Source of the DNA: Larkinella soli
GTDB lineage: Bacteria; Bacteroidota; Bacteroidia; Cytophagales; Spirosomataceae
Length of the DNA stretch: 64,000 bases
Assembly: GCF_003703975.1 (NCBI RefSeq)
Contig: NZ_QTJY01000002.1
Coordinates: 186,001 to 250,000, forward strand
Direction: 5' to 3'
Shown here: piece after piece, positions 15,783 through 24,693 of the stretch
Layout: each line of letters begins with the position of its first letter
How positions within the stretch are numbered: the stretch's first letter is position 1
The notes under the pieces: generated by a model
Seen by the model: only the letters and a program-made list of their open reading frames with translations
Told to the model about the DNA's origin: nothing
Database searches by the model: none
Translations under genes and position numbers: made by a program

Positions 15783-16547
15783 TCAGGACTCGGGCCAGAG
15801 GGTTCCGTCCGCGCGGTGCCGTTCCAGCAGCCGTTCGAGGTCTTCGGGCGTGTCGATCCCGTAGCTGTCCATGTCGGTGACTACGCATTTGATGCGGTAA
15901 CCGTTTTCCAGCCAGCGCAGCTGCTCCAGCGCTTCGGCTTTTTCCAGCAGGGAGGGCGGCAGGCGGGTAATTTTTCCGAGCACGTCGGACCGGTAGGCAT
16001 AGATTCCGATGTGTTTGTAGAAGGTATGGTGTTCCAGCCAGTTCTCCGTAGGAACGTCCCGCAGATACGGGATGGTCTGCCGGCTGAAATACAGCGCTTC
16101 CGAAAGGTCGTTCAAAACCACCTTCGGGGTGGAGGTGCTGGTCAGCAGGGCGGGGTCGGTGATGGGTTTGACCAGCGTCGCCAGGGCGGTTTTTCCGTCG
16201 AGGGCCGAGGCCAGCAGGTCAATCTGTTCGGGTTTGATGAACGGCTCGTCGCCCTGGATGTTGATGACGTAGTCGACCGAACCGCCCACCTGTTCGAGGG
16301 CTTCGAAACAGCGGTCGGTTCCGCTGCGGTGGTCGGCCGAGGTCATCACCACCTCACCCCCGAACGACCGGACATGGTCGGCGATGGCTTCGTGGTCGGT
16401 GGCGACGATCACCCGGCTGAGGGCGGTCGCCTTCCGCGACTGTTCCACCACCCGCCGGATCATCGATTTTCCGGCAATCCCGGCCAGCGCTTTGGCATGA
16501 AAACGAGTCGATGCATAGCGGGCCGGGATAATTCCAAGAATCTGCAT
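15783..16547 (-). CDS. kdsB: 3-deoxy-manno-octulosonate cytidylyltransferase
   Basis: The start at 16547 (MQILGIIPARYASTRF) is preferred over an upstream in-frame ATG that adds 23 poorly conserved residues. The 254-residue nucleotidyltransferase activates KDO with CTP to give CMP-KDO for lipopolysaccharide core synthesis. Landmarks are IIPARYASTRFHAKALAGIAGKSMI (nucleotide binding), the SADHRSGTDR segment, VINIQGDEPFI with the metal ligands, and the C-terminal IKCVVTDMDSYGIDTPEDLERL. KdsB implies an LPS-bearing outer membrane. Confidence 0.95.
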   Translation of the reverse strand: MQILGIIPARYASTRFHAKALAGIAGKSMIRRVVEQSRKATALSRVIVATDHEAIADHVRSFGGEVVMTSADHRSGTDRCFEALEQVGGSVDYVINIQGDEPFIKPEQIDLLASALDGKTALATLVKPITDPALLTSTSTPKVVLNDLSEALYFSRQTIPYLRDVPTENWLEHHTFYKHIGIYAYRSDVLGKITRLPPSLLEKAEALEQLRWLENGYRIKCVVTDMDSYGIDTPEDLERLLERHRADGTLWPES

Positions 16548-16600
16548 GGCTGGTTCTGCTAATTTTGGCGCAAGATACAGTCTCTTAACGAATACACGAT

Positions 16601-17449
16601 ATGCCCGGTTTGACACCTGCTTTCGAGCATTGTTTTCCCTTTCCGATCTGGCGGCTGGTTTTCGGGCCGTCGGGTCCGGCCGGCGGGCAGGTCACCGCCG
16701 AACTTCGGAACGGCACCGATCCGGCGCTTTTTCTCTCCACGCTGGACCTGCCCGAAGGCCGTCCGGTGGCCGAGGTAAAAGCCGAACTTCCTTTCCATGC
16801 CTCACTGCAGGCCGTCCGGAACGGCCTGGGTCTCTACCACCGGTTCGACAACAGCCGGCTGCCCGTCCCGACCGCCATCGGGGCCCTCGACCTCCGGACC
16901 GGAAAACCGCTGTGGGAGTGGCCGGGGCACATTCTGGTCGGGGCCGATGCGGAAACCGTCCGCGCCCGACGTACGTCCGTGACCGATACCGGGCTGATGC
17001 CGGTGGTGGGCTTCCGGCTGTCGGATGGGTCGCCGGTGGAAGCCCCCGTAAATTTCCCGGAAAACGACAATTCCGGACTCCGGTTTCCCGTTTCTTACAC
17101 GGAATCCAACGTGTACCGGCCGGTGATCGATCGGTTCGTTAAAAAACTGACCGAACACTCACCCTTCGGAATAATAGATTACCTGGAAGTTGCCGATAAA
17201 ATTATTATTTCGTATTATTTTCACGAAAATAACCATCAGTTACGCTCGTATCTGTTGATTACCGACCGCCAACAAACGATCTGGTTGCACCAGCGGACCG
17301 CCCCTTTTACCGACCCGGCCCGGACCACCTCCGGGACTCAGAATCCGCCGTCCGAAAGCAGCGGAAATTTCTGCATCTGGCACGACCAGATTATTTTCCA
17401 GCAATCCCAATCCTGTATACGCAGTTATTATCTGAAGCATACGCCATGA
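16601..17449 (+). CDS. conserved Bacteroidota protein, DUF4905-like
   Basis: A 282-residue protein without a signal peptide. The N terminus FEHCFPFPIWRLVF and the central GALDLRTGKPLWEWPGHI are of the kind found in a family restricted to Bacteroidota (DUF4905, from memory). The sequence shows a short propeller-like repeat (GALDLRTGKPLWEW resembles a PQQ blade), but I see no catalytic residues. It overlaps the next gene by four bases (ATGA), so the two are translationally coupled, which links it to the LysM protein that follows. Confidence 0.55.
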   Translation: MPGLTPAFEHCFPFPIWRLVFGPSGPAGGQVTAELRNGTDPALFLSTLDLPEGRPVAEVKAELPFHASLQAVRNGLGLYHRFDNSRLPVPTAIGALDLRTGKPLWEWPGHILVGADAETVRARRTSVTDTGLMPVVGFRLSDGSPVEAPVNFPENDNSGLRFPVSYTESNVYRPVIDRFVKKLTEHSPFGIIDYLEVADKIIISYYFHENNHQLRSYLLITDRQQTIWLHQRTAPFTDPARTTSGTQNPPSESSGNFCIWHDQIIFQQSQSCIRSYYLKHTP

Positions 17450-18522
17450 AGCGACTGATGTCGGTAATTCTCGCTGGTCTCCTGACCAGTTTTATTTCCA
17501 AAGCCCACCCCCTGCTCCCGGACTCCCTCGGCATGGAGAAAAAAGACGGCCGGCTCTACGTGCTCCACCGCGTCGAACAGGGGCAGACCCTGTTTTCCCT
17601 CGTCCGGAAATACGGCGCCCCGGTGCAGGCCATCCGTGACGCCAATCCGGGGATGACCGACAATGTCCGCTACGATCAGGTCGTCCGGGTGCCGGTGACC
17701 AACCTGTCGCGGAAGGAAGAAAAAGCCGTTACCAAAGCCATTAAAAAAGAAGAAAAGGAACAGAAGCGGGAAGAACGAGAAGTGAGGGCGGAAACCGTCC
17801 GGGAAGCCAACAGCGGCATCCACCAGGTGGAACCCGGCCAGACCCTCTATAGCCTTGCCGTCCGCTACGGCGTGTCGCAGGACGACATTCGCAAGTGGAA
17901 CAACCTTTCCATGGATCATATCGTCAGCGGGCAGGCGCTGATCGTTTCCGAAAAGGCGTGGCGGGTACGCGAGCCGCTCGCCAAACCCACGGCCCCGCTG
18001 GCCAAACCGACCGAAACCGCCCACCGCTCCGACCCGCCCTCCGAAACCGCCCGGCCTTCCCGTTCGGACTCGCCCAAAACCGAGCGGCCGGCGCCCCCAC
18101 GCACGCTCCCGGCCCGCGAGAAGGAAGAAGCCGAACGGCCTGCCGAGACCGAACGCGCACCGGCCGAAGCCGCCAATACCGCCCCTTCCGAACCCCGCAT
18201 CATCCGCCCGGGCGACACCGGCCCGCTGCCGAACCCGGGGGCCAATGCGCGCCGGGTTTCGGAAATCGGGCTGGCGGAAGTCATCGACGAAACCGACAAC
18301 TCGAACAAATACCTGGCCCTCCACCGGAGCGCACCCGTCGGCACGCTGGTGCTGGTCCGCAACGACCGCAACCAGCAGTCGATCTGGGTGAAGGTGATCG
18401 GAAGGCTGCCCGATACGAGCATCAACGATAAGGTAATCGTAAAAATCTCCGCCCGCGCCTTTGAGAAACTTTCTCCCGCCGACCGACGTTTTCGGGCAGA
18501 GGTCAGCTATCTGGCGGAATAA
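17446..18522 (+). CDS. LysM-domain exported protein with RlpA-like C terminus
   Basis: A 358-residue protein with a signal peptide (MKRLMSVILAGLLTSFISKAHP). Two LysM peptidoglycan-binding domains follow (about residues 38-85, YVLHRVEQGQTLFSLVRKYG, and 123-167, HQVEPGQTLYSLAVRYG). Then comes a charged helix KEEKAVTKAIKKEEKEQKR between them, a Pro/Glu/Arg-rich linker (about 175-265), and a C-terminal double-psi barrel-like domain (about 275-358) of the septal RlpA/cell-wall-remodelling kind. It is likely periplasmic and cell-wall-associated, possibly a glycan lytic enzyme or its regulator. It is coupled to the upstream gene by a four-base overlap. Confidence 0.75.
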   Translation: MKRLMSVILAGLLTSFISKAHPLLPDSLGMEKKDGRLYVLHRVEQGQTLFSLVRKYGAPVQAIRDANPGMTDNVRYDQVVRVPVTNLSRKEEKAVTKAIKKEEKEQKREEREVRAETVREANSGIHQVEPGQTLYSLAVRYGVSQDDIRKWNNLSMDHIVSGQALIVSEKAWRVREPLAKPTAPLAKPTETAHRSDPPSETARPSRSDSPKTERPAPPRTLPAREKEEAERPAETERAPAEAANTAPSEPRIIRPGDTGPLPNPGANARRVSEIGLAEVIDETDNSNKYLALHRSAPVGTLVLVRNDRNQQSIWVKVIGRLPDTSINDKVIVKISARAFEKLSPADRRFRAEVSYLAE

Positions 18523-18524
18523 TT

Positions 18525-18629
18525 GAATTGATGAATGATAGAGTTGTTGAATGACTGAATGAGCGCTGCCGATTTTGGACTGCGGAGCTTCATTCGATTA
18601 TTCAACAATTCAACAACTCAACAATTAAA
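18525..18629. repeat. intergenic stem-loop repeat, family A, copy 1
   Basis: This gap holds arms built from TGAATGATTGAATTG-like units and their complement TTCAACAATTCAACAACTC, flanking a GC-rich middle containing GAGCGCTGCCGATTTTGGACTGCGGAGCTTC. Two related copies lie at 57689-57795 and 60541-60636, this one in the opposite orientation. A long hairpin would form if transcribed. Confidence 0.7.
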
Positions 18630-18632
18630 ACT

Positions 18633-18848
18633 ATGAACGAATCTAAAGCGGAGCGGATTGCCCGGCGGCACCGGGAACGGGATGAGAGGATGAAGGCGAC
18701 GCCGGGTTATAAGGTCTGGAGTGCCGTTTTTACCGTCAGTTATCCCATTATCGCGCTGTTCACGGCGCTGTTTTCCGTCATTGTCTCCATCTTTTCCAGA
18801 ATTTCTCAGGCGGCCGTGTGGCTGTTGAGTGGGGGCAAAATCAAGTAA
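18633..18848 (+). CDS. small single-pass or hairpin membrane protein
   Basis: A 71-residue protein starting MNESKAERIARRHRERDERM, an arginine/glutamate-rich cytoplasmic head, then a hydrophobic stretch VWSAVFTVSYPIIALFTALFSVIVSIFSRI that could span the membrane once or twice, and a short basic tail. I do not recognise a family. It sits four bases before the next gene, so the two are likely co-transcribed. Confidence 0.6.
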   Translation: MNESKAERIARRHRERDERMKATPGYKVWSAVFTVSYPIIALFTALFSVIVSIFSRISQAAVWLLSGGKIK

Positions 18849-18851
18849 ATC

Positions 18852-19652
18852 GTGATTGACCGGCCGAACGGCTTTTCCCGGCAGGAGCTTGCCGACCTGC
18901 TGAACTCCCGAGCCGGGCAGTACAACCGTCCCGCATTTATCGAAAAAGATCCCATCAGCATCCCGCACCGGTTCAGCCGTCGGCAGGATGTCGAGATCAT
19001 GGGCTTCTGGGCGGCCGTGCTGGCCTGGGGGCAGCGGCCGGTCATCCTGAACAAAGCCGACGAACTGATCCGGCTCATGGACGGTGCGCCGTATGACTTC
19101 GTGCGGAACCACCAGGAATCCGACCTCAGGCGGTTTCTGGCCTTCAGACACCGGACCTTCAACGCCACCGACGCGCTCTATTTTCTACATTTCTTTCACG
19201 GGTATTTCCGGAACCACGAATCGCTCGAAGACGCCTTTCTGCCGGAATCCGGTGATCTGACGGCGGCTCCGGACGTACAGCCGGCGCTCGAAGCCTTTCA
19301 TGACCGGTTCTGCTGCGACCCGTTTTTCCCGGAACGGACCCGCAAGCACATTGCCACCCCGGCCCGCAATTCCTCCTGTAAACGCCTGAATATGTTTCTG
19401 CGGTGGATGGTCCGGCACGACGACCGGGGTGTCGACTTTGGTCTCTGGACGCGCATCCGCCCCAGTCAGCTCATCATGCCCATCGACGTGCATGTGGGGC
19501 GGGTGGCCCGCAAACTCGGCCTGCTGACCCGACCCCAGACCGACTGGAAAGCCGCCGTCGAACTGACCGAAACCCTCCGGCAATTCGACCCGGCCGACCC
19601 CGTTCGCTACGATTTTGCGCTTTTTGGACTGGGGGTAGAAGGCGAAATGTAA
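18852..19652 (+). CDS. TIGR02757 (DUF2400) family protein
   Basis: A 266-residue cytoplasmic protein starting with GTG at 18852, three bases after the previous stop, and ending 34 bases before the epimerase start. Conserved features are DPISIPHRFSRRQDVEIMGFWAAVLAWGQR near the N terminus, CKRLNMFLRWMVR in the centre and IMPIDVHVGRVARKLGLL towards the C terminus, which is the pattern of the TIGR02757 group of unknown function. The last block resembles the VDTHVxRVxxRLGL segment of endonuclease III-type HhH-GPD glycosylases, though no helix-hairpin-helix is visible here. A DNA or RNA glycosylase role is only a suggestion. Confidence 0.75.
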   Translation: MIDRPNGFSRQELADLLNSRAGQYNRPAFIEKDPISIPHRFSRRQDVEIMGFWAAVLAWGQRPVILNKADELIRLMDGAPYDFVRNHQESDLRRFLAFRHRTFNATDALYFLHFFHGYFRNHESLEDAFLPESGDLTAAPDVQPALEAFHDRFCCDPFFPERTRKHIATPARNSSCKRLNMFLRWMVRHDDRGVDFGLWTRIRPSQLIMPIDVHVGRVARKLGLLTRPQTDWKAAVELTETLRQFDPADPVRYDFALFGLGVEGEM

Positions 19653-19686
19653 CTTTGTGATTCCATCACAAACCGCAACCTGTTTC

Positions 19687-20637
19687 ATGGCATTCCAGCT
19701 TCTCCACCGCCCGTTCGGCCTGCTGACCGAATATGTGATCCTGAATGAAAAAACCGGCGCCTACGTCGGTATTCTTCCCGCCCACGGGGCCATCGTCCGG
19801 CAACTGGCTTTACCCCACGGCGACAACCTGGTTCAGGTCATCCGGGCGCCGGAGTCGCAGCAGGCCCTGATTGCCGACGAAACCTACGCCGGTGCGCACC
19901 TGTACCCCTTTCCGAGCCGAATCCGACACGGCATCTATACCTTTGAAGGTGAGGCTTTTACTCTTCCCATGAATGAGTCCAGGCAGAACAATGCCATCCA
20001 TGGGTTTGTCGCCCGGCAGGCATTCGAATTGTTCAACCAGGAGATGACCGAAACCGCCGGTTTGCTGACCCTCCGTTACCTGCACGACGGCTCGTATGAA
20101 GGCTACCCTTTTCCGTTTGAATTCCGGGTGACCTATACGCTGTCCGAAGCGGGTTCTCTGTCGGTGACGTATGAATCCCAGAACACCGGTACACGCCCCG
20201 CTCCGGTCGCCTACGGCTGGCACCCCTATTTTACGCTTCAGGAACCGGTCGACGCGCTGACGATCAGCCTGCCGGTATCCAAACAGATCCTGCTCGACGA
20301 AAACGTGCTGCCCTACGGGGAAGAAATGTTCCCCTCCAGGGGAGAAATCTCGTTGCGGGAAAGAAATCTGGATTCGGCGTATGTGGTTCAGGGCAGCCCT
20401 GAAGGCGGAGCCACCACGGTCCTGCGGTCGCCCCGGTTGGGCCTTCAGCTGAACGTCTGGCAGGAAACCGGCCCGGGCAAGTTCAACTATCTCGTGGTGT
20501 ATACCCCGCCCGGCCGCAGCAGCATCGCCATCGAGCCGCTGACGGCCAACGTCAACGCCTTCAACAACGGCCAGGGCCTGATCGTCCTGCAACCGAACGA
20601 GGTGGCCCGGGGTACCATCCGGGTCAGCCTTAGCTAA
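19687..20637 (+). CDS. aldose 1-epimerase family protein
   Basis: The start at 19687 (MAFQLLHRPFG) is taken because the ATG follows the previous gene closely and the upstream codons are not conserved. The 316-residue product is a beta-supersandwich of the aldose 1-epimerase (GalM-like) family, which interconverts alpha and beta anomers of sugars. Visible are FPSRIRHGIYTFEGE, the first catalytic His in NAIHGFVARQ and the second in VAYGWHPYF, and a Glu in SSIAIEPLTANVNAF near the C terminus, expected to act as base. It ends with a strong terminator. Confidence 0.85.
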   Translation: MAFQLLHRPFGLLTEYVILNEKTGAYVGILPAHGAIVRQLALPHGDNLVQVIRAPESQQALIADETYAGAHLYPFPSRIRHGIYTFEGEAFTLPMNESRQNNAIHGFVARQAFELFNQEMTETAGLLTLRYLHDGSYEGYPFPFEFRVTYTLSEAGSLSVTYESQNTGTRPAPVAYGWHPYFTLQEPVDALTISLPVSKQILLDENVLPYGEEMFPSRGEISLRERNLDSAYVVQGSPEGGATTVLRSPRLGLQLNVWQETGPGKFNYLVVYTPPGRSSIAIEPLTANVNAFNNGQGLIVLQPNEVARGTIRVSLS

Positions 20638-20646
20638 TGCAACCGG

Positions 20647-20680
20647 GCCGGGAATCCGTTAATCATTCCCGGCTTTCTTC
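20647..20680 (+). terminator. intrinsic terminator
   Basis: A 9-bp stem, GCCGGGAAT (20647-20655) with ATTCCCGGC (20665-20673), nine-base loop, followed by a T-rich stretch. It ends the small-membrane-protein to epimerase unit. Confidence 0.8.
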
Positions 20681-20794
20681 CCTTTTTCTCCACGCTTACT
20701 AACTTTTCCCGGCAATTCCGCCCTTGCGACCGGCGGCCGTCAAGGTCTTTTTGGTAGATTTATCGCCTGGTTATCATTCTATCCACCGACCTTT

Positions 20795-21385
20795 ATGAAT
20801 CCGTTCTTCAGGGGAGTGCGCGGGAGTACCCGGCTCCTCCGAAACCCGACCGATGAGCTGCGGATCGCCGGGCTGTTTTCAGCGATCCACTTCCTGCTCT
20901 ATCTGTTTTTCCATGAGATGGCCCGACGGGTCGGTCTTCACTTCGACGACAAACTGGCCACATCCCTCCATTTCCTGACTGCCGTTCCCATTTACCTCGG
21001 GATGGGCCGGCTGGCGGGCTTGTCCGGCAGTGCGTCCGTCTGGTGGACCTCCCGGGCGGTTCTGGTCCTGCTTGGGCTTCACACGCTGCTTTATGTTTCG
21101 GAAAACGGCAGCGTCTGGGTATTCAGGCTGTACCTTTTCGCCGGTATCCTGTACGGCCTGACGGTTCTGGCCCTGGTTCGGAAAACCGGCGCTCCGGCGG
21201 TCTTTACCGGCCTGCTGATCCTGCTGCTGTTTGCCTGCCGACTGATTCTGCTCGAAGCCTACAGCAACGGCCGGTATTATCTCCACCTGGGCAGTATGAT
21301 TCTGCTTAGCTGCGCATACCTCATCTGGTTTTACCGGGCGGCCCGCGAACTGGAAGGCCGGAAAACGACCGATGTTAACCCCTGA
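20795..21385 (+). CDS. multi-pass membrane protein of unknown function
   Basis: A 196-residue, strongly hydrophobic protein with about five or six membrane segments (around IAGLFSAIHFLLYLFF, LHFLTAVPIYLGMGRLAG, AVLVLLGLHTLLYV, LYLFAGILYGLTVLALV, VFTGLLILLLFACRLILL and LGSMILLSCAYLIWFY). I recognise no motif or family. The ATG at 20795 is preceded by a modest upstream gap with no obvious promoter. It converges with the ALDH gene across a 19-base gap. Confidence 0.6.
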   Translation: MNPFFRGVRGSTRLLRNPTDELRIAGLFSAIHFLLYLFFHEMARRVGLHFDDKLATSLHFLTAVPIYLGMGRLAGLSGSASVWWTSRAVLVLLGLHTLLYVSENGSVWVFRLYLFAGILYGLTVLALVRKTGAPAVFTGLLILLLFACRLILLEAYSNGRYYLHLGSMILLSCAYLIWFYRAARELEGRKTTDVNP

Positions 21386-21404
21386 GTCGAGGTGGGCATC
21401 GGGC

Positions 21405-22931
21405 CTACAGTTCAAATTTGATGCCCTGCGCCAGGGGCAGGGCCGTGCCGTAATTGATGGTATTGGTCTGACGGCGCATATAAGCCCGCCAGGCGTCGGA
21501 GCCGGATTCGCGGCCCCCGCCCGACTCTTTCTCTCCCCCGAACGCCCCGCCGATTTCCGCCCCCGAGGTGCCGATGTTGACGTTGGCGATGCCGCAGTCG
21601 GAACCGGCCGCCGACAGAAACTGCTCGGCCTCGCGCAGATTCAGGGTAAAAATCGAGGACGATAAACCCTGCGGCACACCGTTCTGCAGGTCGATGGCTT
21701 CTTCCAGGGTGGCGTATTTCATGAGGTAAAGGATCGGCGCAAAGGTTTCGTGCTGAACGATCTCGGTCTGGGCCGGCATTTCGGCGATGGCCGGTCGCAC
21801 GTAGCAGCCCGATCCGAAGCCGGGGCCTTCCAGCACTTCACCGTCGATCAGCATCCGGCCGCCCTGCTCCTTGATTTTAAACAGGGCCGACTGGTAGGCG
21901 GCCACCGCATCCCGGTCGATAAGCGGGCCGACGTGTACCTTTTCGTCCAGCGGGTTGCCGATCCTGAGCTGCCCGTACGCCCTGACCAGCCGTTGTTTCA
22001 CGTCCTCGTAGATGGACTCATGGATGATGAGCCGGCGGGTAGAGGTGCAGCGCTGCCCCGCCGTCCCGACCGCCCCGAAAACGATGGCCGGAATCGCCAC
22101 GTTCAGGTCGGCATGGGAGGAGACGATGATGGCGTTATTGCCGCCGAGTTCGAGCAGATACCGCCCCAGGCGCCCGGCCACCGTCCGGGCGACGACCTTG
22201 CCCATGCGGGTCGAACCGGTCGCCGACACGAGCGCGATCCGCGGGTCCGTGCAGAGCCAGGAGCCGGCTTCGCTTCCGCCGGTGATCAGGCAGGAAACGC
22301 CCTCCGGCAAGTCGTTCTGCACCAGCACGTCCAGGATGATCTGCTGGCAGGCCAGGGCCGTCAGCGGTGTTTTTTCGGAGGGTTTCCAGATGCAGACGTT
22401 GCCGCATACCCAGGCGATCATGGCATTCCAGGACCAGACCGCCACCGGGAAGTTGAAGGCCGATATGATGCCGACCACCCCGAGCGGATGCCATTGTTCA
22501 TACATCCGGTGGTCCGGTCGCTCGCTTTGCATCGTCAGGCCGTACAGCTGCCGCGACAGACCGACGGCAAAGTCGCAGATGTCGATGATTTCCTGGACCT
22601 CGCCCAGCCCCTCCTGGAGCGACTTGCCCATTTCGTAGCTGACCAGCGTGCCGAGCTCCTTTTTATAGCGACGGAACTGCTCGCCGATCTGCCGGACCAT
22701 CTCCCCGCGCCGGGGAGCCGGTATCGTTCGCCATTCGGCAAACGCTTTTTCGGCGGTCTGCACCACCTTATCGTAATCGTCCCGCGTCGTCGGGTGAACC
22801 CGGGCCATCAGTTCGCCGTCCACCGGCGAATGCGTATCGATCAGTTCTTCCGTTGAGTGCCAGAACGCCTGTCCGGTGCTGGTCCCGGACACGACCGGCT
22901 GAGTTTTCAGTTTCTGAAGGAATTGCTGCAT
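21405..22931 (-). CDS. ALDH7-type aldehyde dehydrogenase (aminoadipate semialdehyde / piperideine-6-carboxylate dehydrogenase-like)
   Basis: A 508-residue NAD-dependent aldehyde dehydrogenase. NAD-binding SAFNFPVAVWSWN, KPSEKTPLTA and GSTRMGKVV, the general base Glu in LELGGNN and the nucleophile Cys in GTAGQRCTSTRR are all present. The overall form resembles antiquitin (ALDH7A1), which oxidises alpha-aminoadipate semialdehyde from lysine breakdown to aminoadipate. Annotations such as Pcd/AmaB apply to the same group. A saccharopine dehydrogenase-like gene lies nine kilobases away, supporting a lysine link by inference. The long frame is complete and the gene is a single transcription unit. 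Confidence 0.8.
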   Translation of the reverse strand: MQQFLQKLKTQPVVSGTSTGQAFWHSTEELIDTHSPVDGELMARVHPTTRDDYDKVVQTAEKAFAEWRTIPAPRRGEMVRQIGEQFRRYKKELGTLVSYEMGKSLQEGLGEVQEIIDICDFAVGLSRQLYGLTMQSERPDHRMYEQWHPLGVVGIISAFNFPVAVWSWNAMIAWVCGNVCIWKPSEKTPLTALACQQIILDVLVQNDLPEGVSCLITGGSEAGSWLCTDPRIALVSATGSTRMGKVVARTVAGRLGRYLLELGGNNAIIVSSHADLNVAIPAIVFGAVGTAGQRCTSTRRLIIHESIYEDVKQRLVRAYGQLRIGNPLDEKVHVGPLIDRDAVAAYQSALFKIKEQGGRMLIDGEVLEGPGFGSGCYVRPAIAEMPAQTEIVQHETFAPILYLMKYATLEEAIDLQNGVPQGLSSSIFTLNLREAEQFLSAAGSDCGIANVNIGTSGAEIGGAFGGEKESGGGRESGSDAWRAYMRRQTNTINYGTALPLAQGIKFEL

Positions 22932-23011
22932 AGTCGGTTGCTGTTACCCGCTGCAATTCTACGAACTTTTACCGGAACGACGGACAGGACCCCGGTTCCG
23001 GGGAAGGCAAC

Positions 23012-23503
23012 CTACTCACTGGTCTTCATGGCTTCCGCCACCTCCCGGCAGTCGCCGTCCTGACACTCTCCGTAGAATACCAGCGAGTGAGCCTCGATCT
23101 GGAATTCGAAGGCGTCGCCCACCTGGGTTTTGATCAGTTGCAGACGCGGGTCGCAGAATTCCTTCACGCGGTGGCAAATGGTGCAGATCAGGTGACCGTG
23201 CTGCTGCCGGCGCAGTGATTTTTCGAACCGGGTCCGGGTTTTGTCGTCCTCCCCGAACCGGTGGCGCAGCACCAGATTGCAGTCGGCCAGCACGTCGAGG
23301 GTGTTGTAAACCGTCGCCCGGCTCAGGTGGTAATTTTTGGCGATCATGGCCTGAAAAAGGTCCTCGGCGTCGAAGTGGTCGTCCCGGGAATAGACTTCTT
23401 CCAGGATGGCAAAGCGTTCGGCAGACCGGCGCAGGCCCCGGCCCTGAAGCTGTTCTTCCAGCCGGGCGCGCGCAATGTCGAGGAGAGATCGGGACTCGTT
23501 CAT
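23012..23503 (-). CDS. Fur-family metalloregulator
   Basis: A 163-residue repressor. The N-terminal winged helix contains RRSAERFAILEEVYSRDDHFDAEDLFQAM and the recognition helix YHLSRATVYNTLDVLADCNLVLRH. The C-terminal dimerisation part carries HGHLICTICHRVKEFCDP (a CxxC pair) and a C-x4-C segment GECQDGDC at the end, typical structural zinc ligands. It is the last gene of the iron-uptake operon, one base after the PepSY gene, so it is probably the Fe-sensing repressor of that operon and autoregulated. Zur or PerR variants cannot be excluded from sequence alone. Confidence 0.9.
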   Translation of the reverse strand: MNESRSLLDIARARLEEQLQGRGLRRSAERFAILEEVYSRDDHFDAEDLFQAMIAKNYHLSRATVYNTLDVLADCNLVLRHRFGEDDKTRTRFEKSLRRQQHGHLICTICHRVKEFCDPRLQLIKTQVGDAFEFQIEAHSLVFYGECQDGDCREVAEAMKTSE

Positions 23504-23504
23504 A

Positions 23505-24677
23505 TCAGGGGGCGGTGACCGCTTTTTTACGTGAACCGGGTGTTTTGGGCCGGGCGGCTTTCGTCTTCTTCCGACGGCCCCACCAGATCAGAAATCCGGT
23601 GACGGGAAGGCTCGCACAGACCAGACTGGCGCAGAAGGCCAGAATCTTGCCGGGCAGGCCCAGCACCGCGCCGATGTGCAGGTCGTAGTTCATCCGGCGC
23701 AGGCGGTCGCCGAAACCGGCGTCGGCGTATTTGCCGTCATACGGCCCGCCGGTGTGAATCCGGCGCAGGCTGTGCTGGTCGAAATAATAGTAATCAGCCT
23801 GGTAATAGGTCCCCGGCTTGTAGTTGACGTAGGCGAAAATCGATTCCGACCGCAGCTCCGGGCTGGACACATAAATTCCGGCGGTTTCCGGCTTACCGAC
23901 CATAAGCCGCTGCCAGACCCGGTCGACGGGGTCCGTATACCGGGAAACGGCGGTGGTGTCCGAATACGGCTGCCGGTATTCGGGCAGGGTTTTGCCGCCG
24001 GTCGTGGCCCAGTATACCGCCCCCGAAAACCACTGAATGCCGAACAGCATACCGGTCAGGGCCAGCAGCAGGGAAATGATCAGGGCGTAAAATCCGGGAA
24101 CATTATGCAGGTCGTAGTTGACCCGGCGCCACTGGGCTTTCCACTTCACCCTGAAGCTTTTATCACGCTGGGACCGGTTCCATTTCTTCGGCCACCACAG
24201 CACCAGGCCGCTGATGAGCAGCAGTGTAAACACCAGCGTTCCGTAGGAAACCACGACCTGCCCGATCCGTTCGGGAAGCCAGAGGTAATAATGCCCGTGC
24301 AGGATAAAATGGAAGAAATCCTTCTCCTCATCCACCACCTGAAGGACCTTGCCGGTATACGGATTCAGGTAGACCTGGTAATAATAATCAGGGGCAACGC
24401 CGTAATACGGCACGACGGCACTCTGGCCGGGGCTGCCGTAGATTACCGCCCGGGCCGGTTTTCCCGGTACGGCCCGCCCGGCGCCGGCGATCAGCCGCGA
24501 GGGCGGCAGCACTTTCCCGCCGGCGACCGGCTCCACATACTGAAAAGGACGCAGAACGCTCTTGATTTCCCGCTCAAAGGCCAGGATGCAGCCCGTCGTC
24601 GCCACCACGAACACCAGCAGCCCGGACGCCAGTCCGAGCCACAGGTGAATTTTTCCGATCATCTTTTTTGCCGTCAT
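23505..24677 (-). CDS. PepSY-associated membrane protein (PiuB-like iron-uptake oxidoreductase)
   Basis: A 390-residue inner-membrane protein. The start at 24677 (MTAKKMIGKIHLWLGL) is preferred to the upstream ATG because it leaves a short gap from the receptor gene and begins at the first conserved residues. PepSY-TM features are KIHLWLGLASGLLVFVVATTGCILAFERE, the large periplasmic PepSY loops (PYTGKVLQVVDEEKDFFHFILHGHYYLW), then later helices and YDLHNVPGFYALIISLLLALTGMLFG. Such proteins are thought to help reduce or move siderophore-bound iron after TonB-dependent uptake. It is preceded by the receptor gene with a 16-base gap. Confidence 0.85.
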   Translation of the reverse strand: MTAKKMIGKIHLWLGLASGLLVFVVATTGCILAFEREIKSVLRPFQYVEPVAGGKVLPPSRLIAGAGRAVPGKPARAVIYGSPGQSAVVPYYGVAPDYYYQVYLNPYTGKVLQVVDEEKDFFHFILHGHYYLWLPERIGQVVVSYGTLVFTLLLISGLVLWWPKKWNRSQRDKSFRVKWKAQWRRVNYDLHNVPGFYALIISLLLALTGMLFGIQWFSGAVYWATTGGKTLPEYRQPYSDTTAVSRYTDPVDRVWQRLMVGKPETAGIYVSSPELRSESIFAYVNYKPGTYYQADYYYFDQHSLRRIHTGGPYDGKYADAGFGDRLRRMNYDLHIGAVLGLPGKILAFCASLVCASLPVTGFLIWWGRRKKTKAARPKTPGSRKKAVTAP

Positions 24678-24693
24678 CGTCCTCGTCTCGGTT

